Source: Ignavibacteriales bacterium
GTDB lineage: Bacteria; Bacteroidota; Ignavibacteria; Ignavibacteriales; Ignavibacteriaceae
NCBI GenBank assembly: GCA_016707285.1
Contig: JADJIA010000005.1
Span: forward strand, 124,001 to 188,000
Length of the DNA: 64,000 nt
Direction of reading: 5' to 3'
Position 1 is the first letter of the stretch. Each line of letters opens with the position of its first letter. Shown piece after piece: positions 16,638 to 26,297 of the stretch. The notes beneath the pieces are model-generated. The model was not told the origin of the DNA, searched no databases, and saw nothing but the letters and a program-made list of their open reading frames with translations. The position numbers and the translations under genes were made by a program.

Positions 16638-16778
16638 TTATTGCTTTCGCATTGGTGTTAAAATTAATTTCAACTTAAATTAGAAAAACCAATTTCAAAA
16701 TTACTCATAAATGAATTGTAAATCAATTACCGAAGTAAATCATAACCAAAAATTAACATACAAAATAAAGACAGAAAA

Positions 16779-17705
16779 TTGATTAAACCAACCAGACTGC
16801 TGCAAAATGATCTTATAGCCCTGATTACACCGGCTTCCACTCCGGGTAATCTTTTAAGAGTTGAAAAAGGGAGGAAATTCCTTGAAGACAGAGGCTATCA
16901 AACGGTGTTAACACCAAATGCCATGAAACAAAGAGGCTACCTTGCGGGGAGTGATGAAGAGAGGATTTATGATATTCACTGGGCTTTTGAAAATCCGGAT
17001 GTTAAGGCAATTATCTCATTAAGAGGGGGCTATGGAGCGGGACGGCTATTACCGGGAATTAACTATCAGCTTATTAAAGCGAACCCAAAAATCTTCTGCG
17101 GTTACAGCGATTTGACAACTCTGCAAATGGCGTTTTTTGCGAAAGCAGGACTTATCACATTTTCCGGTCCGATGGTAGCAGTGGATTTTGGAGGAAAATT
17201 ATCAGATTACACAATCGACAATTTTTTCTCAACGATTGCAGATGGCTGGTTTGGTGAAGTAACCCAAATTAAAGATTCTGATTTTGGTGGAAATGGTAAA
17301 GGCAGAGCCGAGGGGATAGTAGCCGGAGGAAACCTTGCTGTATTCTGTTCGATGATGGGGAGTGAATACCTTCCGGATCCCGATGGAAAAATTTTCTTTT
17401 TTGAGGATGTTTCAGAGCCTCCTTACCGGATTGACAGATTTCTAAATCAGTTGAGGTTAAACGGTTATTTTGAAAAAGCTGCCGGGTTTATATTTGGCAA
17501 GTTTACAGAGGGAGACCCGGGTGATGGACCTACCCTGACACAATCCGAGGTATTTAAAGATTATATTTCAATGATTGAGAAGCCGGTAATAACAAATTTC
17601 CCGTTCGGGCATGTGGATGATCTTGTTACTATTCCATTGGGAATCAGAGTGAAGATTGACTCTGATAATAACAAGGTTAAATTTCTTGAAGAAGCGGTTA
17701 TTTAA
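16779..17705 (+). CDS. LD-carboxypeptidase (peptidase family S66)
   Basis: A 308-residue cytoplasmic serine peptidase. Ser110 in GYSDLT is the nucleophile, Glu209 in FFFEDVSEPP and His278 in FPFGH complete the triad, and GGNLA supplies backbone contacts. The family removes the terminal D-Ala from murein tetrapeptides during peptidoglycan recycling (LdcA), and some members cleave microcin-type peptides. The start is TTG at 16779; the usual N-terminus (KPxxLxxGDxIAxxxPA) follows directly, so no upstream ATG is needed. The 3' end overlaps convergent purE by 8 bases. No other recycling gene is adjacent. Confidence 0.88.
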   Translation: MIKPTRLLQNDLIALITPASTPGNLLRVEKGRKFLEDRGYQTVLTPNAMKQRGYLAGSDEERIYDIHWAFENPDVKAIISLRGGYGAGRLLPGINYQLIKANPKIFCGYSDLTTLQMAFFAKAGLITFSGPMVAVDFGGKLSDYTIDNFFSTIADGWFGEVTQIKDSDFGGNGKGRAEGIVAGGNLAVFCSMMGSEYLPDPDGKIFFFEDVSEPPYRIDRFLNQLRLNGYFEKAAGFIFGKFTEGDPGDGPTLTQSEVFKDYISMIEKPVITNFPFGHVDDLVTIPLGIRVKIDSDNNKVKFLEEAVI

Positions 17706-18198
17706 AATTTAAATCGTTGTTTTTTTGTAATACCATCTCTGATAACGATTTTTTGAAATCGATCATTTTTTGAAGTAGTGATGAATCGGCAACAGAGAGA
17801 ATCTGGACAGCGAGAAGACCGGCGTTTTTTGCCTGATCAATAGCGACGGTTGCCACCGGTACCCCTCCGGGCATCTGAACGATTGAAAGCAGAGAATCCA
17901 TGCCATCGAGGGATTTAAGTTTTACCGGTACACCAATCACAGGGAGAGGTGTGGAAGCAGCTGTCATACCCGGAAGATGGGCTGCGCCGCCTGCCCCTGC
18001 TATTATCACCTTGATACCCCTTAAATGGGCGTTTTTGGCATAATCTAAAAGCAAATCAGGTGTCCTGTGTGCCGAAACAATTTTTATCTCATACCCAACA
18101 CCAAACTCTTCAAGCACTTTGGTGGCTTCTTTCATAACCGGGAGGTCAGAATCGCTCCCCATGATAATTCCTACCACAACTTCATTTCCACTCATCAT
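17698..18198 (-). CDS. purE: N5-carboxyaminoimidazole ribonucleotide mutase
   Basis: A 166-residue class I PurE. The motifs MGSDSDLPVM, VSAHRTPDLL, AGAGGAAHLPGM and MPGGVPVATVAID are unmistakable. It converts N5-CAIR to CAIR in purine synthesis, working with PurK, whose gene lies just upstream with an ATGA stop/start overlap (18195-18198). The two are therefore translationally coupled. Length is normal for the family. Confidence 0.96.
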   Translation of the reverse strand: MMSGNEVVVGIIMGSDSDLPVMKEATKVLEEFGVGYEIKIVSAHRTPDLLLDYAKNAHLRGIKVIIAGAGGAAHLPGMTAASTPLPVIGVPVKLKSLDGMDSLLSIVQMPGGVPVATVAIDQAKNAGLLAVQILSVADSSLLQKMIDFKKSLSEMVLQKNNDLNFK

Positions 18199-19337
18199 AA
18201 ATTCTTTCCAATATTTAATGTTTTTTCTAATTTTTCAAGTGTCGAGATAACTTGATTCACATTTTTGCCATTCATGGTAAGGTGCCCCATTTTTCTTCCT
18301 TTTCGTGACTCGGATTTTCCATAAAAATGGAGATGCACATCGGGCTCAGTAAGGACTTCATGATAGTTCATAATCTTGCCTTCTCCGGGATTTTTGCCAA
18401 GTGTATTAATCATTACAGAACAATTATCCACCAAAGAAGTATCTCCAAACGGGAGATCAAGTATCGCCCGGATGTGGTTCTCAAATTGTGAAGTTACGCA
18501 TCCTTCAATCGTATAGTGCCCTGAGTTGTGAGGTCTGGGAGCTATTTCATTAATAAAGAGCTCATTATTGGCTGTAAGGAACATTTCCACGCCAAAAATC
18601 CCCTTACCTCCTACTGATTTCACGGCTTCAACTGCGATCGTTTCGACCATGCGTCGGGTTTCAGGGGAGATTTCCGCAGGAGCGATCACCAATTTACAGA
18701 TGTGGTTCTCCTGAATTGTCTCAACCACGGGATAAACCGCAGTTCCCGTTGAATTAATCGCAACCATCACCGCCAGTTCTTTTATGAACTCAATTTTTTG
18801 TTCAGCCATGATATTATCATGTCGAGAAGTCAGTTTTTTCACTCCTTCATTAAAATCATCGGAATTTTTAACAAAATGGTTCCCGTAACCATCGTAACCC
18901 ATTTTTCTTGATTTGAGTAAAAACTCACTTCCGAGATTATCGGAAAGAGATTGATATGAACCGGAGTCCGTCACCGGCAGAAAATCAGGAACAGGCAGTC
19001 CTTTTGATCTAAATGTCTGTTTCTGAATCAGTTTATCCTGAATTAAAGAGATAGTGTGCGGTGAGGGAAATACTTTTTTCCCAAACGACTGGAGCAGTTC
19101 TAATCGTGATGGATTTATGAATTCATTTTCCAGAGTGATTATGTCGCATACTCCGGCGAATTCATTGAGTTTTTGATCATCGTTTATTGATCCCGGAAAA
19201 TCAAGTTTTGTTAACATTCCGGCGGGGGAGTTTGCTGTTGCCTCAAAAACTGCAACCTTAAATCCAAGTTTGTAAGCTGCAAGTGCCGACATTCGAGCAA
19301 GTTGGCCACCACCCAGAAATCCAATCGTTTGAATCAA
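18195..19337 (-). CDS. purK: N5-carboxyaminoimidazole ribonucleotide synthase
   Basis: A 380-residue ATP-grasp enzyme. The N-terminus IGFLGGGQLARM is the PurK signature; PSPHTISLIQDKLIQKQTF, KSRKMGYDGYGN, GVEMFLTANNELFINEIAPRPHNSGHYT and TSQFENHIRA follow in the expected order. It makes N5-CAIR from AIR, bicarbonate and ATP. The start codon is TTG at 19337. It follows the comEC gene by only 4 bases, and purE overlaps its end, so these genes are probably in one transcript. Confidence 0.96.
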   Translation of the reverse strand: MIQTIGFLGGGQLARMSALAAYKLGFKVAVFEATANSPAGMLTKLDFPGSINDDQKLNEFAGVCDIITLENEFINPSRLELLQSFGKKVFPSPHTISLIQDKLIQKQTFRSKGLPVPDFLPVTDSGSYQSLSDNLGSEFLLKSRKMGYDGYGNHFVKNSDDFNEGVKKLTSRHDNIMAEQKIEFIKELAVMVAINSTGTAVYPVVETIQENHICKLVIAPAEISPETRRMVETIAVEAVKSVGGKGIFGVEMFLTANNELFINEIAPRPHNSGHYTIEGCVTSQFENHIRAILDLPFGDTSLVDNCSVMINTLGKNPGEGKIMNYHEVLTEPDVHLHFYGKSESRKGRKMGHLTMNGKNVNQVISTLEKLEKTLNIGKNL

Positions 19338-19341
19338 CAGT

Positions 19342-21852
19342 TTATCTCCAATTCACTTTCATAACAGTTCCATTTTCAATTCTAAAAATTATTGCACCTT
19401 CGAGATCGGTCCTGAAAATTTTGCAATTTTGATTTTCAAGTCGTTCGATTACCAACGGATGAGGGTGATTATACCAATTTGCCACCCCCGCACTGATCAG
19501 GGAGTAATCCGGTTGGGCATTCATAAGAAACTCATTTGAAGTACTAAAACGACTGCCGTGGTGCCCAACTTTCAAGAAATCACATTTCAAATTTATATTT
19601 TTTCTGATTAACTCTAATTCACCATCTTTTTCAAGGTCGCCTGTAAAGAGGATTTTTTGATTTTCAAGTGTAACCATAAGAACCGCACTTCTTTTGTTAG
19701 AGCCCGATTTCTCCGGAATTGCCTCAAAATCTGTAAGTAGCTCTATTGTAATATTTTCTTTTGAGAAAATTGGACCTTTTTTGATTATTTCAAAATTTTC
19801 GTGATTTTTAAGCAGGTTAAAAAGAGTAAGATCGTCAACATCGGTTGTGTCGGGTGGTGGAAGATAAAGTTTTCCTAAAATGCCTTCCCGGATAAGTGAA
19901 ATCATTCCGCCGGCGTGATCGTTATCGTAGTGCGAGACAAAGGCAGCATCTATTTTATCGATTCCAAGTTTTTTTAGAACAGGGATAACAGTCATTTTCC
20001 CTGCATCAAAACTCTTTTCAAGGTCACCAGCATCAATCAGGATTGTCATATTCTCCGGAGTCCGCAGCAGGTAACAATCTCCCTGTCCCACATCAATTGC
20101 CATAATGTAAGAATATCCCGCTTTAAGAGGCGGAGAAGCTGAAATCAGATGGGAGGAAGTGAATACCATTATCGCGGAAATCAGAGCTGCTGAACGCCAT
20201 ATCATCTTGTTGTTCCTTAAAAAGATAATAATCAACAAAACAATCAACAGATAAAACACAGCTGCATCATAAAATGTGAATGATCCATACTCAATTATTC
20301 CAAAATGTAATTCATCGAGTGAAAAAATAAAGGAGTTTAAGAGATGGTTTGCAAAATCTGAACCGGCTGCAAAGATTGATGCAACTTTTGTGGAGAGAGG
20401 AGAAATTATTAATGTAACCAATCCATTAACAAGCAGGCCTGATGAAGTTGGAATTGCCACCAGATTTGCAGGAAGTGAAAGGAGAGAAATTTTTCCAAAA
20501 TATATGATCAAAAAAGGGAGCATACCAAATTGAACAAGAAGAGTTATCAGAATCAATTCAAACGATTGCTTCAAAATCCATGAATCAGAAATCCGGGTAA
20601 CAATCTCTTTAAAAGCTCCGTTGTTCAGGCCTGCAATTTTTGCGTTTAAGTTAAAGATTATTCCTGAAACGATGTCTTCAGCCACAAAGAGACTTCCAAC
20701 CGCAACTACGGAGAGTTGGAAACTAACCGAAAACAGGTCTTGAGGATTAAACACCAAAATAATAAGTGCTGTAATCGCAAGGGTATTCCATCTGTTATTT
20801 AATCTTCCTGAATAAAAAAGGAGAGAATGTACTGTGAACATCAATACAGCCCTGACAACAGTCGTCTGAAACTGCGTAATAACAAGGAATAAAAAAAGCA
20901 CTAAAAGTCTTAAAACAAGTTCAAATAAACGATTTTTATGCCTGAATTTTTGTAATAACAATAGGGTAAGAAGGTAAATAATTGCGACATTAAAGCCTGA
21001 AACAGCGAGAATGTGGGCGATGCCGGTGTTTACATACCCGGTAATTACATCTTCATCAATTTCAGTTCTGTCGGCGATTATCAACCCCCTCAGGATTGCA
21101 GCGGTTTTCGGAGAATGAAGCTCATCAATCTTCTCTCCCATTGCCTTTCTCAGCAGGTAAATATTCCCTGATAAAAAAGAATATTCACCTGTGATTTCAA
21201 GAGTTGAATCTCTATCAATATAAATGAGACCTGAAATTTTTTGCCGATAAAGGTAGTCCTGATAATCAAATCCGCCGGGATTTCGTTCTTTTGGTGGAAC
21301 GCTAAAATTACCGGTAAGGTTTATGGTTCTGCCGGGGATAAGCTCCTTTCTGAAAATTCTCAGAAGAGAGTCGCCGGGTTCCCGCAGTTTAAAAATGAGT
21401 TTAACATCTCCCAAACACTCTTTTTTAATTTTTATTCTGTTACTTCTGCGTGTAATGGAATCTTTATAAGTTGAATCGTATGATGCTGTAATTACACTTC
21501 CTGTAAATTCCACCTTTTCTGAATTTATTTCATTGATTCTATCCACGCTTGCAGATAATTTCATGTGGCTTATCTTTTTTTGATAAAAGGGTTCAACTCT
21601 AAAATCGCTAGTTGAGAATGTGTAAAGAATTGAACCGGTGCAATAGCCCAATAAAAGTGAAAGTAGAGGAATAATGCGTAATAATCCTCTTCTTTTCAAG
21701 AAAAAAATTAATAAAAATGTTAAGGACGAAACAGAAAGGAGGTAAAATATGGGGATCGGGCTGGTATCCTGAACAAGAATCCCGAGCGAGAAGGCGATAA
21801 CAAACGGGATCGCCGGATAATATTTTAAATCATCAAGTGAGAGACTTTTCAT
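19342..21852 (-). CDS. comEC: ComEC/Rec2-family DNA internalisation channel
   Basis: An 836-residue membrane protein. The N-terminal part (1-220) has two membrane helices and the DUF4131/OB-fold region; the competence domain with many helices spans about 225-540 and contains the typical ILAVSGFNVAII. A C-terminal metallo-beta-lactamase domain begins AIDVGQGDCYLLRTPE and contains SHYDNDHAGG and FLKVGHHGSRFSTS. ComEC carries single-stranded DNA across the inner membrane during natural transformation, and the beta-lactamase domain may act as its nuclease. Whether this organism is competent is unknown: no other com gene is in the window. It overlaps the upstream gene by 20 bases. Confidence 0.92.
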   Translation of the reverse strand: MKSLSLDDLKYYPAIPFVIAFSLGILVQDTSPIPIFYLLSVSSLTFLLIFFLKRRGLLRIIPLLSLLLGYCTGSILYTFSTSDFRVEPFYQKKISHMKLSASVDRINEINSEKVEFTGSVITASYDSTYKDSITRRSNRIKIKKECLGDVKLIFKLREPGDSLLRIFRKELIPGRTINLTGNFSVPPKERNPGGFDYQDYLYRQKISGLIYIDRDSTLEITGEYSFLSGNIYLLRKAMGEKIDELHSPKTAAILRGLIIADRTEIDEDVITGYVNTGIAHILAVSGFNVAIIYLLTLLLLQKFRHKNRLFELVLRLLVLFLFLVITQFQTTVVRAVLMFTVHSLLFYSGRLNNRWNTLAITALIILVFNPQDLFSVSFQLSVVAVGSLFVAEDIVSGIIFNLNAKIAGLNNGAFKEIVTRISDSWILKQSFELILITLLVQFGMLPFLIIYFGKISLLSLPANLVAIPTSSGLLVNGLVTLIISPLSTKVASIFAAGSDFANHLLNSFIFSLDELHFGIIEYGSFTFYDAAVFYLLIVLLIIIFLRNNKMIWRSAALISAIMVFTSSHLISASPPLKAGYSYIMAIDVGQGDCYLLRTPENMTILIDAGDLEKSFDAGKMTVIPVLKKLGIDKIDAAFVSHYDNDHAGGMISLIREGILGKLYLPPPDTTDVDDLTLFNLLKNHENFEIIKKGPIFSKENITIELLTDFEAIPEKSGSNKRSAVLMVTLENQKILFTGDLEKDGELELIRKNINLKCDFLKVGHHGSRFSTSNEFLMNAQPDYSLISAGVANWYNHPHPLVIERLENQNCKIFRTDLEGAIIFRIENGTVMKVNWR

Positions 21853-22780
21853 TCTTCTTTAGCAGTTCCAGAATGACGGGCATAATTTTGGATAAATTAT
21901 CCACCTTTGACTTTATCAGTCCGGCATATTTGCCGTAAGCGATAAATAGTGAGGGATTTTTCGTATGGGTTTTAACCGAAATGTCTTCAAAATTTCCATG
22001 ATCCGAGCAAACCATCAGAGTATCATTTTCAAAATCAAAATTTTTCATGATATAAAACAAAAAGCGATCGAGAATTTCGCAAATTTCTTCAATCTTACCG
22101 TCGTATCGCCTGTGTCCTGCATAGTCTGTCAAATAATATTCGAAAACTGAAAGATCATTTTTTCGCATGATTCTTAAAAATCGCTTGCCTGCTTCTTCGG
22201 GTGATATTTCAGGCACTTTTGAGCCTAATTTTCCTCTCCACCTATAGTTTGTAATTTCAGGTGTAAGTGCTTGTTTATCATACACTTCACGCGATTTATT
22301 AAAAGGAATGGCTGAAGAGAGCATACAATGGGCGGTTACATTAAGTCTTTTTGGTTTTTTTCTGAGATGATTAAAAAATGGTCTGGGGTATGCGTTTATA
22401 AATTTAAATGCATATCCTTTTTTGGTAGTATCCATAAAGAGATTCGATTTATAGATGTTTTCAACCACTGAAAGCGGGGCGTAAGGACCAAAGTGACCGC
22501 CGAAAGCTTTTATCGCGTCAAAACCACCAAAAATAGAGAGTTGTCCCGTTCCGCTTTGTGGGTACCCGGGAAATCCATGTGCTGCATCAACAGGAAAAAG
22601 TTCACCATGTTCGCAAAGCAAGGGGACATTTCCCAGCCAGGGAGTTGTCTCAAAAATTTCATTGAATATTTTAAAAGGATACGAAAAAAAAGGGTTTTTG
22701 GTTGGATCATTTTCCCCGATTCCAACTCCATCGATAAAAAAGAGTGCGATCGAACCTTTGCACTTTTTAGTCGGGGTCAT
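21833..22780 (-). CDS. Alkaline-phosphatase-superfamily metalloenzyme (phosphoglycerate-mutase-like)
   Basis: A 315-residue protein with the metal-ligand pattern of the metalloenzyme superfamily shared by cofactor-independent phosphoglycerate mutase and phosphopentomutase: FFIDGVGIG at the N-terminus, QSGTGQLSIFGG (likely nucleophile region), YLTDYAGHRR and CSDHGNFEDI near the C-terminus. It is shorter than iPGM (about 510 residues) and lacks its inserted domain. The substrate is unknown. It directly follows dtd (one shared base) and overlaps comEC, so it is part of the prmC-dtd-comEC-purKE run. Confidence 0.75.
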   Translation of the reverse strand: MTPTKKCKGSIALFFIDGVGIGENDPTKNPFFSYPFKIFNEIFETTPWLGNVPLLCEHGELFPVDAAHGFPGYPQSGTGQLSIFGGFDAIKAFGGHFGPYAPLSVVENIYKSNLFMDTTKKGYAFKFINAYPRPFFNHLRKKPKRLNVTAHCMLSSAIPFNKSREVYDKQALTPEITNYRWRGKLGSKVPEISPEEAGKRFLRIMRKNDLSVFEYYLTDYAGHRRYDGKIEEICEILDRFLFYIMKNFDFENDTLMVCSDHGNFEDISVKTHTKNPSLFIAYGKYAGLIKSKVDNLSKIMPVILELLKKNEKSLT

Positions 22781-23229
22781 TATTTTGACTCCACGATGAG
22801 AGTAACAGGACCGTCATTTATGATTTTCACCGACATCATGGCGGCAAAAATACCTGTTTTGATTTTTTGTGTCCCTAGGTTTTCTTTCATTCTCTCAACA
22901 AAAGCCTCATAAAGTACATTTGCGGTTTCAGGTTTGGCAGCAAGTGTGAAAGCGGGACGATTTCCCCTGGCAGTTTCTCCATAAAGGGTAAATTGTGAGA
23001 TAATTAAAACTTCACCCGCCGTTTCTTTAATCGAGATATTCATCTTCCCGTTTTCATCTTCAAAAATCCGAAGATTTGCGCATTTATCTGCCACAAAAGT
23101 TACATCCTGAATTGTGTCACCCTCCTTAACCCCGAGTAAAATTACCATTCCTGCTTTTGTTTCGGCAGAATAAACGGGATCAGTTATATATACTCCGGCT
23201 TCGGTAACTCTTTGGACGAGTGCTCTCAT
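22780..23229 (-). CDS. dtd: D-aminoacyl-tRNA deacylase
   Basis: A 149-residue protein of normal family length. It begins MRALVQRVTEAGV and contains SQFTLYGETARGNRPAF, the Dtd active-site motif, and the C-terminal NDGPVTLIVES with the cross-subunit Gly-cisPro motif. It hydrolyses D-aminoacyl-tRNA (and Gly-tRNA-Ala) to protect translation. It abuts prmC, sharing one base, in a tightly packed minus-strand operon. Confidence 0.95.
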   Translation of the reverse strand: MRALVQRVTEAGVYITDPVYSAETKAGMVILLGVKEGDTIQDVTFVADKCANLRIFEDENGKMNISIKETAGEVLIISQFTLYGETARGNRPAFTLAAKPETANVLYEAFVERMKENLGTQKIKTGIFAAMMSVKIINDGPVTLIVESK

Positions 23230-24092
23230 TATTCCTTTATTCCTCTGATAAATCTTTTAATTTTGTTGTAATCACGGTACACTTCGATATTCGAATATCC
23301 CGCTGAAGCCATCATATCTGATAATGTTTCATCCTGACCGAGAGCCATTTCAAGATAAACTTTCCCTTTTTGATTGAGATACATCAGAGAGTTTGAAATT
23401 ATTTCTGAATGAAATTTGTATCCATCGGCAAAATCGGTAACAGCTATAGAAGGTTCGTACTTAAGCACTTCCTCCTGAACTTTAAGATAATCGGAGTTTG
23501 AAACATAGGGAGGGTTCGAAATGATTAGATCGAACAACTCACGGGTTTTACCATTTCCATAGTTGAAAAAATCGATGACATCAGAATGGATAAAACTGAT
23601 GTTTGCAACTGAATTAAGCGAAGCATTTTTTTTCGCTGTTTCGATTGATGCTCCACTCACATCTATCGTGGTAACTTCCGAACCGGGAATCATTTTAGCG
23701 AGTGAAATAGCGATATTACCGCTGCCGGTGCCGATATCAAGGATTTTCAGTGCTGAACGATCTTTATTTTCCTGAACAATTATATCCACGAATAACTCAG
23801 TTTCCTGTCTTGGTATCAAAACTGAAGAATTAACTTCCAGGGTTAATCCAAAAAATTCTACATTTCCAACGATATACTGGAGTGGCTCAAATTTGATTCT
23901 TCGTCTGATACACTCCCGGTAGGATTCAAGTTCGGGTTCCTTTAGCGGTCTGTCGAACATCATGTAGAGATCAAGTCTTTTGCATGTCAAAACATGAGCC
24001 ATCAAAAGGTCGGCATTTAGACGCGGTGATTCAATTCCTTTATCATCTAAAAATTTTGTGGATTTGTCCAGGATTTCCAGTACTGTCGGCAT
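23229..24092 (-). CDS. prmC: Release factor glutamine N5-methyltransferase
   Basis: A 287-residue SAM-dependent methyltransferase. The N-terminal helical domain is followed by LIPRQETELFVD, the SAM-binding ILDIGTGSGNIAISLAK and the catalytic motif NPPY within LIISNPPYVS. PrmC methylates the GGQ glutamine of RF1 and RF2. It leads a minus-strand run (prmC, dtd, metalloenzyme, comEC, purK, purE) with overlaps throughout, and is divergent from the GT9 genes with an 87-base gap. Confidence 0.94.
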   Translation of the reverse strand: MPTVLEILDKSTKFLDDKGIESPRLNADLLMAHVLTCKRLDLYMMFDRPLKEPELESYRECIRRRIKFEPLQYIVGNVEFFGLTLEVNSSVLIPRQETELFVDIIVQENKDRSALKILDIGTGSGNIAISLAKMIPGSEVTTIDVSGASIETAKKNASLNSVANISFIHSDVIDFFNYGNGKTRELFDLIISNPPYVSNSDYLKVQEEVLKYEPSIAVTDFADGYKFHSEIISNSLMYLNQKGKVYLEMALGQDETLSDMMASAGYSNIEVYRDYNKIKRFIRGIKE

Positions 24093-24179
24093 GATAAATT
24101 TTTCAAAAATTGGATAACTAAAATAGAATTAATAGATTTGCAGGGAAGAAATATATGAACAAGAGATAGAAAATTTGCC

Positions 24180-25208
24180 ATGCTCCTCCGGAAATCTCAA
24201 ATAAAGAAAATATTGTTGATTAAATTCAGGGGTATTGGTGATGTTATTCTCAGTACTGTTGTGCTTAAAAACATAAAATCGCAGTATCCTGAAGCTGTTA
24301 TAGATTTTCTGACTGAAAAGCCTTCAGCTCAATTGTTAAAAGAAATTCCACTTATAAATGAAGTATTGGTTTATAATTTTTCAAACAGATTTGAAATTGC
24401 GTCGAAAATTCTGGAAATAAGGCGACGAAAATATGATTTGGTGATTGATCTTTATTCAAATCCAAAATCAGCACAAATCACATTTGGAAGTGGAGCAAAA
24501 TTCCGGGCGGGATTTCCATACAGGGGGAGGAGATACGCCTACAATCTTTATGGTCCGGCTGAGAGAGGAAAACATCATGCAGGAGAACTGCATCTTTTAT
24601 TTCTTGAAAAGATCGGAATTGAAGTAAAACACCGTGATCAGTATCTTGTAGTCTCAAAAGAAGCAACGGAAAAAGCCGCAAGATTTTTTGATTCACAGAG
24701 TGTCAATTTAAAATATTGTGCTCTTGTTCCGGGGGGAGGCTGGGAATCAAAAAGGTGTGATCCGGTAAAATTTGCAGAGATCGGGACAAAAATATATGAA
24801 AAATATCGATTAACTTCTTTAATTCTCTGGGGAAAGGGAGACTTTGATGAAGCTGAAGAAATTAAAAATATGATGGGCGATATTGCTGTTTTATCCCCTG
24901 AGACATCTTTTATGGAGATGGGAGGAATGGCAACAGGCTGTGTATTTGCTGTTGCGAATGACAGCGGCCCCATGCATTTTATTTCTGCTTTATCCGTTCC
25001 CACTCTTGCTCTTCACGGTCCGACTGACCCTGCCCTTCAAGGACCTTATGGAAAAAAACATCAAACAGTCAGGTTGGATGAACTTGATTGTATTTGCTGT
25101 AACTTACTAAAATGTAACCGTAAACATGAGTGTTTTCTTGATCTTCCTGTAGAAAGAGTAATGTCAAAAATAGATTTGCTATTGACTCAAAATGGAATAA
25201 ACATTTAG
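24180..25208 (+). CDS. GT9 (heptosyltransferase-like) glycosyltransferase 1
   Basis: A 342-residue GT-B enzyme. It opens with KILLIKFRGIGDVILSTVVLKNI, the GT9 acceptor-domain signature. The C-terminal domain contains VPGGGWESKRC and a nucleotide-sugar pocket around VANDSGPMHFISALSVPTLALHGPTDP. A Cys-rich element near the end (CICCNLLKCNRKHEC) matches the one common in GT9 proteins. Family members add heptose to the lipopolysaccharide inner core on the cytoplasmic face. It is the first of three GT9 genes in tandem; which sugar each adds cannot be read from sequence. Confidence 0.85.
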   Translation: MLLRKSQIKKILLIKFRGIGDVILSTVVLKNIKSQYPEAVIDFLTEKPSAQLLKEIPLINEVLVYNFSNRFEIASKILEIRRRKYDLVIDLYSNPKSAQITFGSGAKFRAGFPYRGRRYAYNLYGPAERGKHHAGELHLLFLEKIGIEVKHRDQYLVVSKEATEKAARFFDSQSVNLKYCALVPGGGWESKRCDPVKFAEIGTKIYEKYRLTSLILWGKGDFDEAEEIKNMMGDIAVLSPETSFMEMGGMATGCVFAVANDSGPMHFISALSVPTLALHGPTDPALQGPYGKKHQTVRLDELDCICCNLLKCNRKHECFLDLPVERVMSKIDLLLTQNGINI

Positions 25209-25211
25209 TCG

Positions 25212-26297
25212 ATGAAAAAGATTGAAATTTTCTTCAAACGGTTATTTCTGCGTTGGATACTGTTCTCCGGGAGGAGAAAAAAAAGCGATGCTCGAGTTAA
25301 GTTGAGCAAGGGTGATAAGGTATTATGTATCAGACTTAACAGGATTGGTGATGCGTTGGTTGTTACTCCTTTTCTGCATCATTTGAAGTTGACGACCGGG
25401 TGTGAGATCACTGTTCTTGCAGACAGGCATAATCATTTTGTTTTTCGCAATAATCCCGATATTGACAATGTTATTATTTACGAAAAAGGGGCTGAGGGGA
25501 CCGGAAAACTGCTAAAAAAGATTAATAACTCGGGCTATAAAGCTGTCTTTGATTTGCATGATGATGTTTCGGTAACCGTAAGTTATATCCTTAAAAAGTT
25601 AAAAGTGCATTATGTAGCGGGATTGCGGAGAGCCAATGCTCAACTTTTTACTCATGTTATCGATAAACCTGATTCGACAAAAATTCATGTTATCGACCGC
25701 TGTTTAAGACTAATCGAACTTGTTGACGGTGATCATAAGGTGGATGGTTTATTAACCACTCCATCAATCAGATACTTTCCATCAAAAGAAGATATCGAAA
25801 ATGTTAACCGTTATTTTGCCGACAAATTCACCGGTTCGGAGTTTGTTGTCGGAATCAATATCTCCGCCGGAAGTATGGCTCGCTATTGGGGAACCGAAAA
25901 TTTCAAAAAACTTGTAGAATATCTCAAAGAAAAAAAAATAGAATATCTGTTGTTGTGCTCAACCAGAGATATTAAATTAAGTTTGGAAATTGATCCTTAT
26001 TCGGAGAGGACTTATTATACCCCCGGGTTTGGTGAATTTTGTGCGATGGTGGGGAAGATCAATTTGCTGTTTAGCCCTGACACTGCAACTGTTCACCTGG
26101 CATCAATTTATAATATTCCGGTATTTGGATTATATGTAAAATATGCAACAGAAGACATAATCTGGTATCCATATAATACCCGATATGAAGCAATAGTAAC
26201 CTCATCACCAACACTAAAAGATGTAAAGTTTTTGAAGGTGATGGAGAAATTTGATCCATTTTTAAACGATGAATTAAAAAGACATGAACATTCCTGA
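25212..26297 (+). CDS. GT9 (heptosyltransferase-like) glycosyltransferase 2
   Basis: A 361-residue GT9 protein with KVLCIRLNRIGDALVVTPFLHHL near residue 35, preceded by a basic N-terminal helix (KRLFLRWILFSGRRKKSDAR) suited to membrane contact. The donor-site region is NLLFSPDTATVHLASIYNIPVFGLY. It lacks the C-terminal Cys cluster of its two neighbours. It begins three bases after GT9 gene 1 and overlaps gene 3 by 14 bases, so the three are one transcription unit. Predicted to act in LPS core assembly. Confidence 0.85.
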   Translation: MKKIEIFFKRLFLRWILFSGRRKKSDARVKLSKGDKVLCIRLNRIGDALVVTPFLHHLKLTTGCEITVLADRHNHFVFRNNPDIDNVIIYEKGAEGTGKLLKKINNSGYKAVFDLHDDVSVTVSYILKKLKVHYVAGLRRANAQLFTHVIDKPDSTKIHVIDRCLRLIELVDGDHKVDGLLTTPSIRYFPSKEDIENVNRYFADKFTGSEFVVGINISAGSMARYWGTENFKKLVEYLKEKKIEYLLLCSTRDIKLSLEIDPYSERTYYTPGFGEFCAMVGKINLLFSPDTATVHLASIYNIPVFGLYVKYATEDIIWYPYNTRYEAIVTSSPTLKDVKFLKVMEKFDPFLNDELKRHEHS

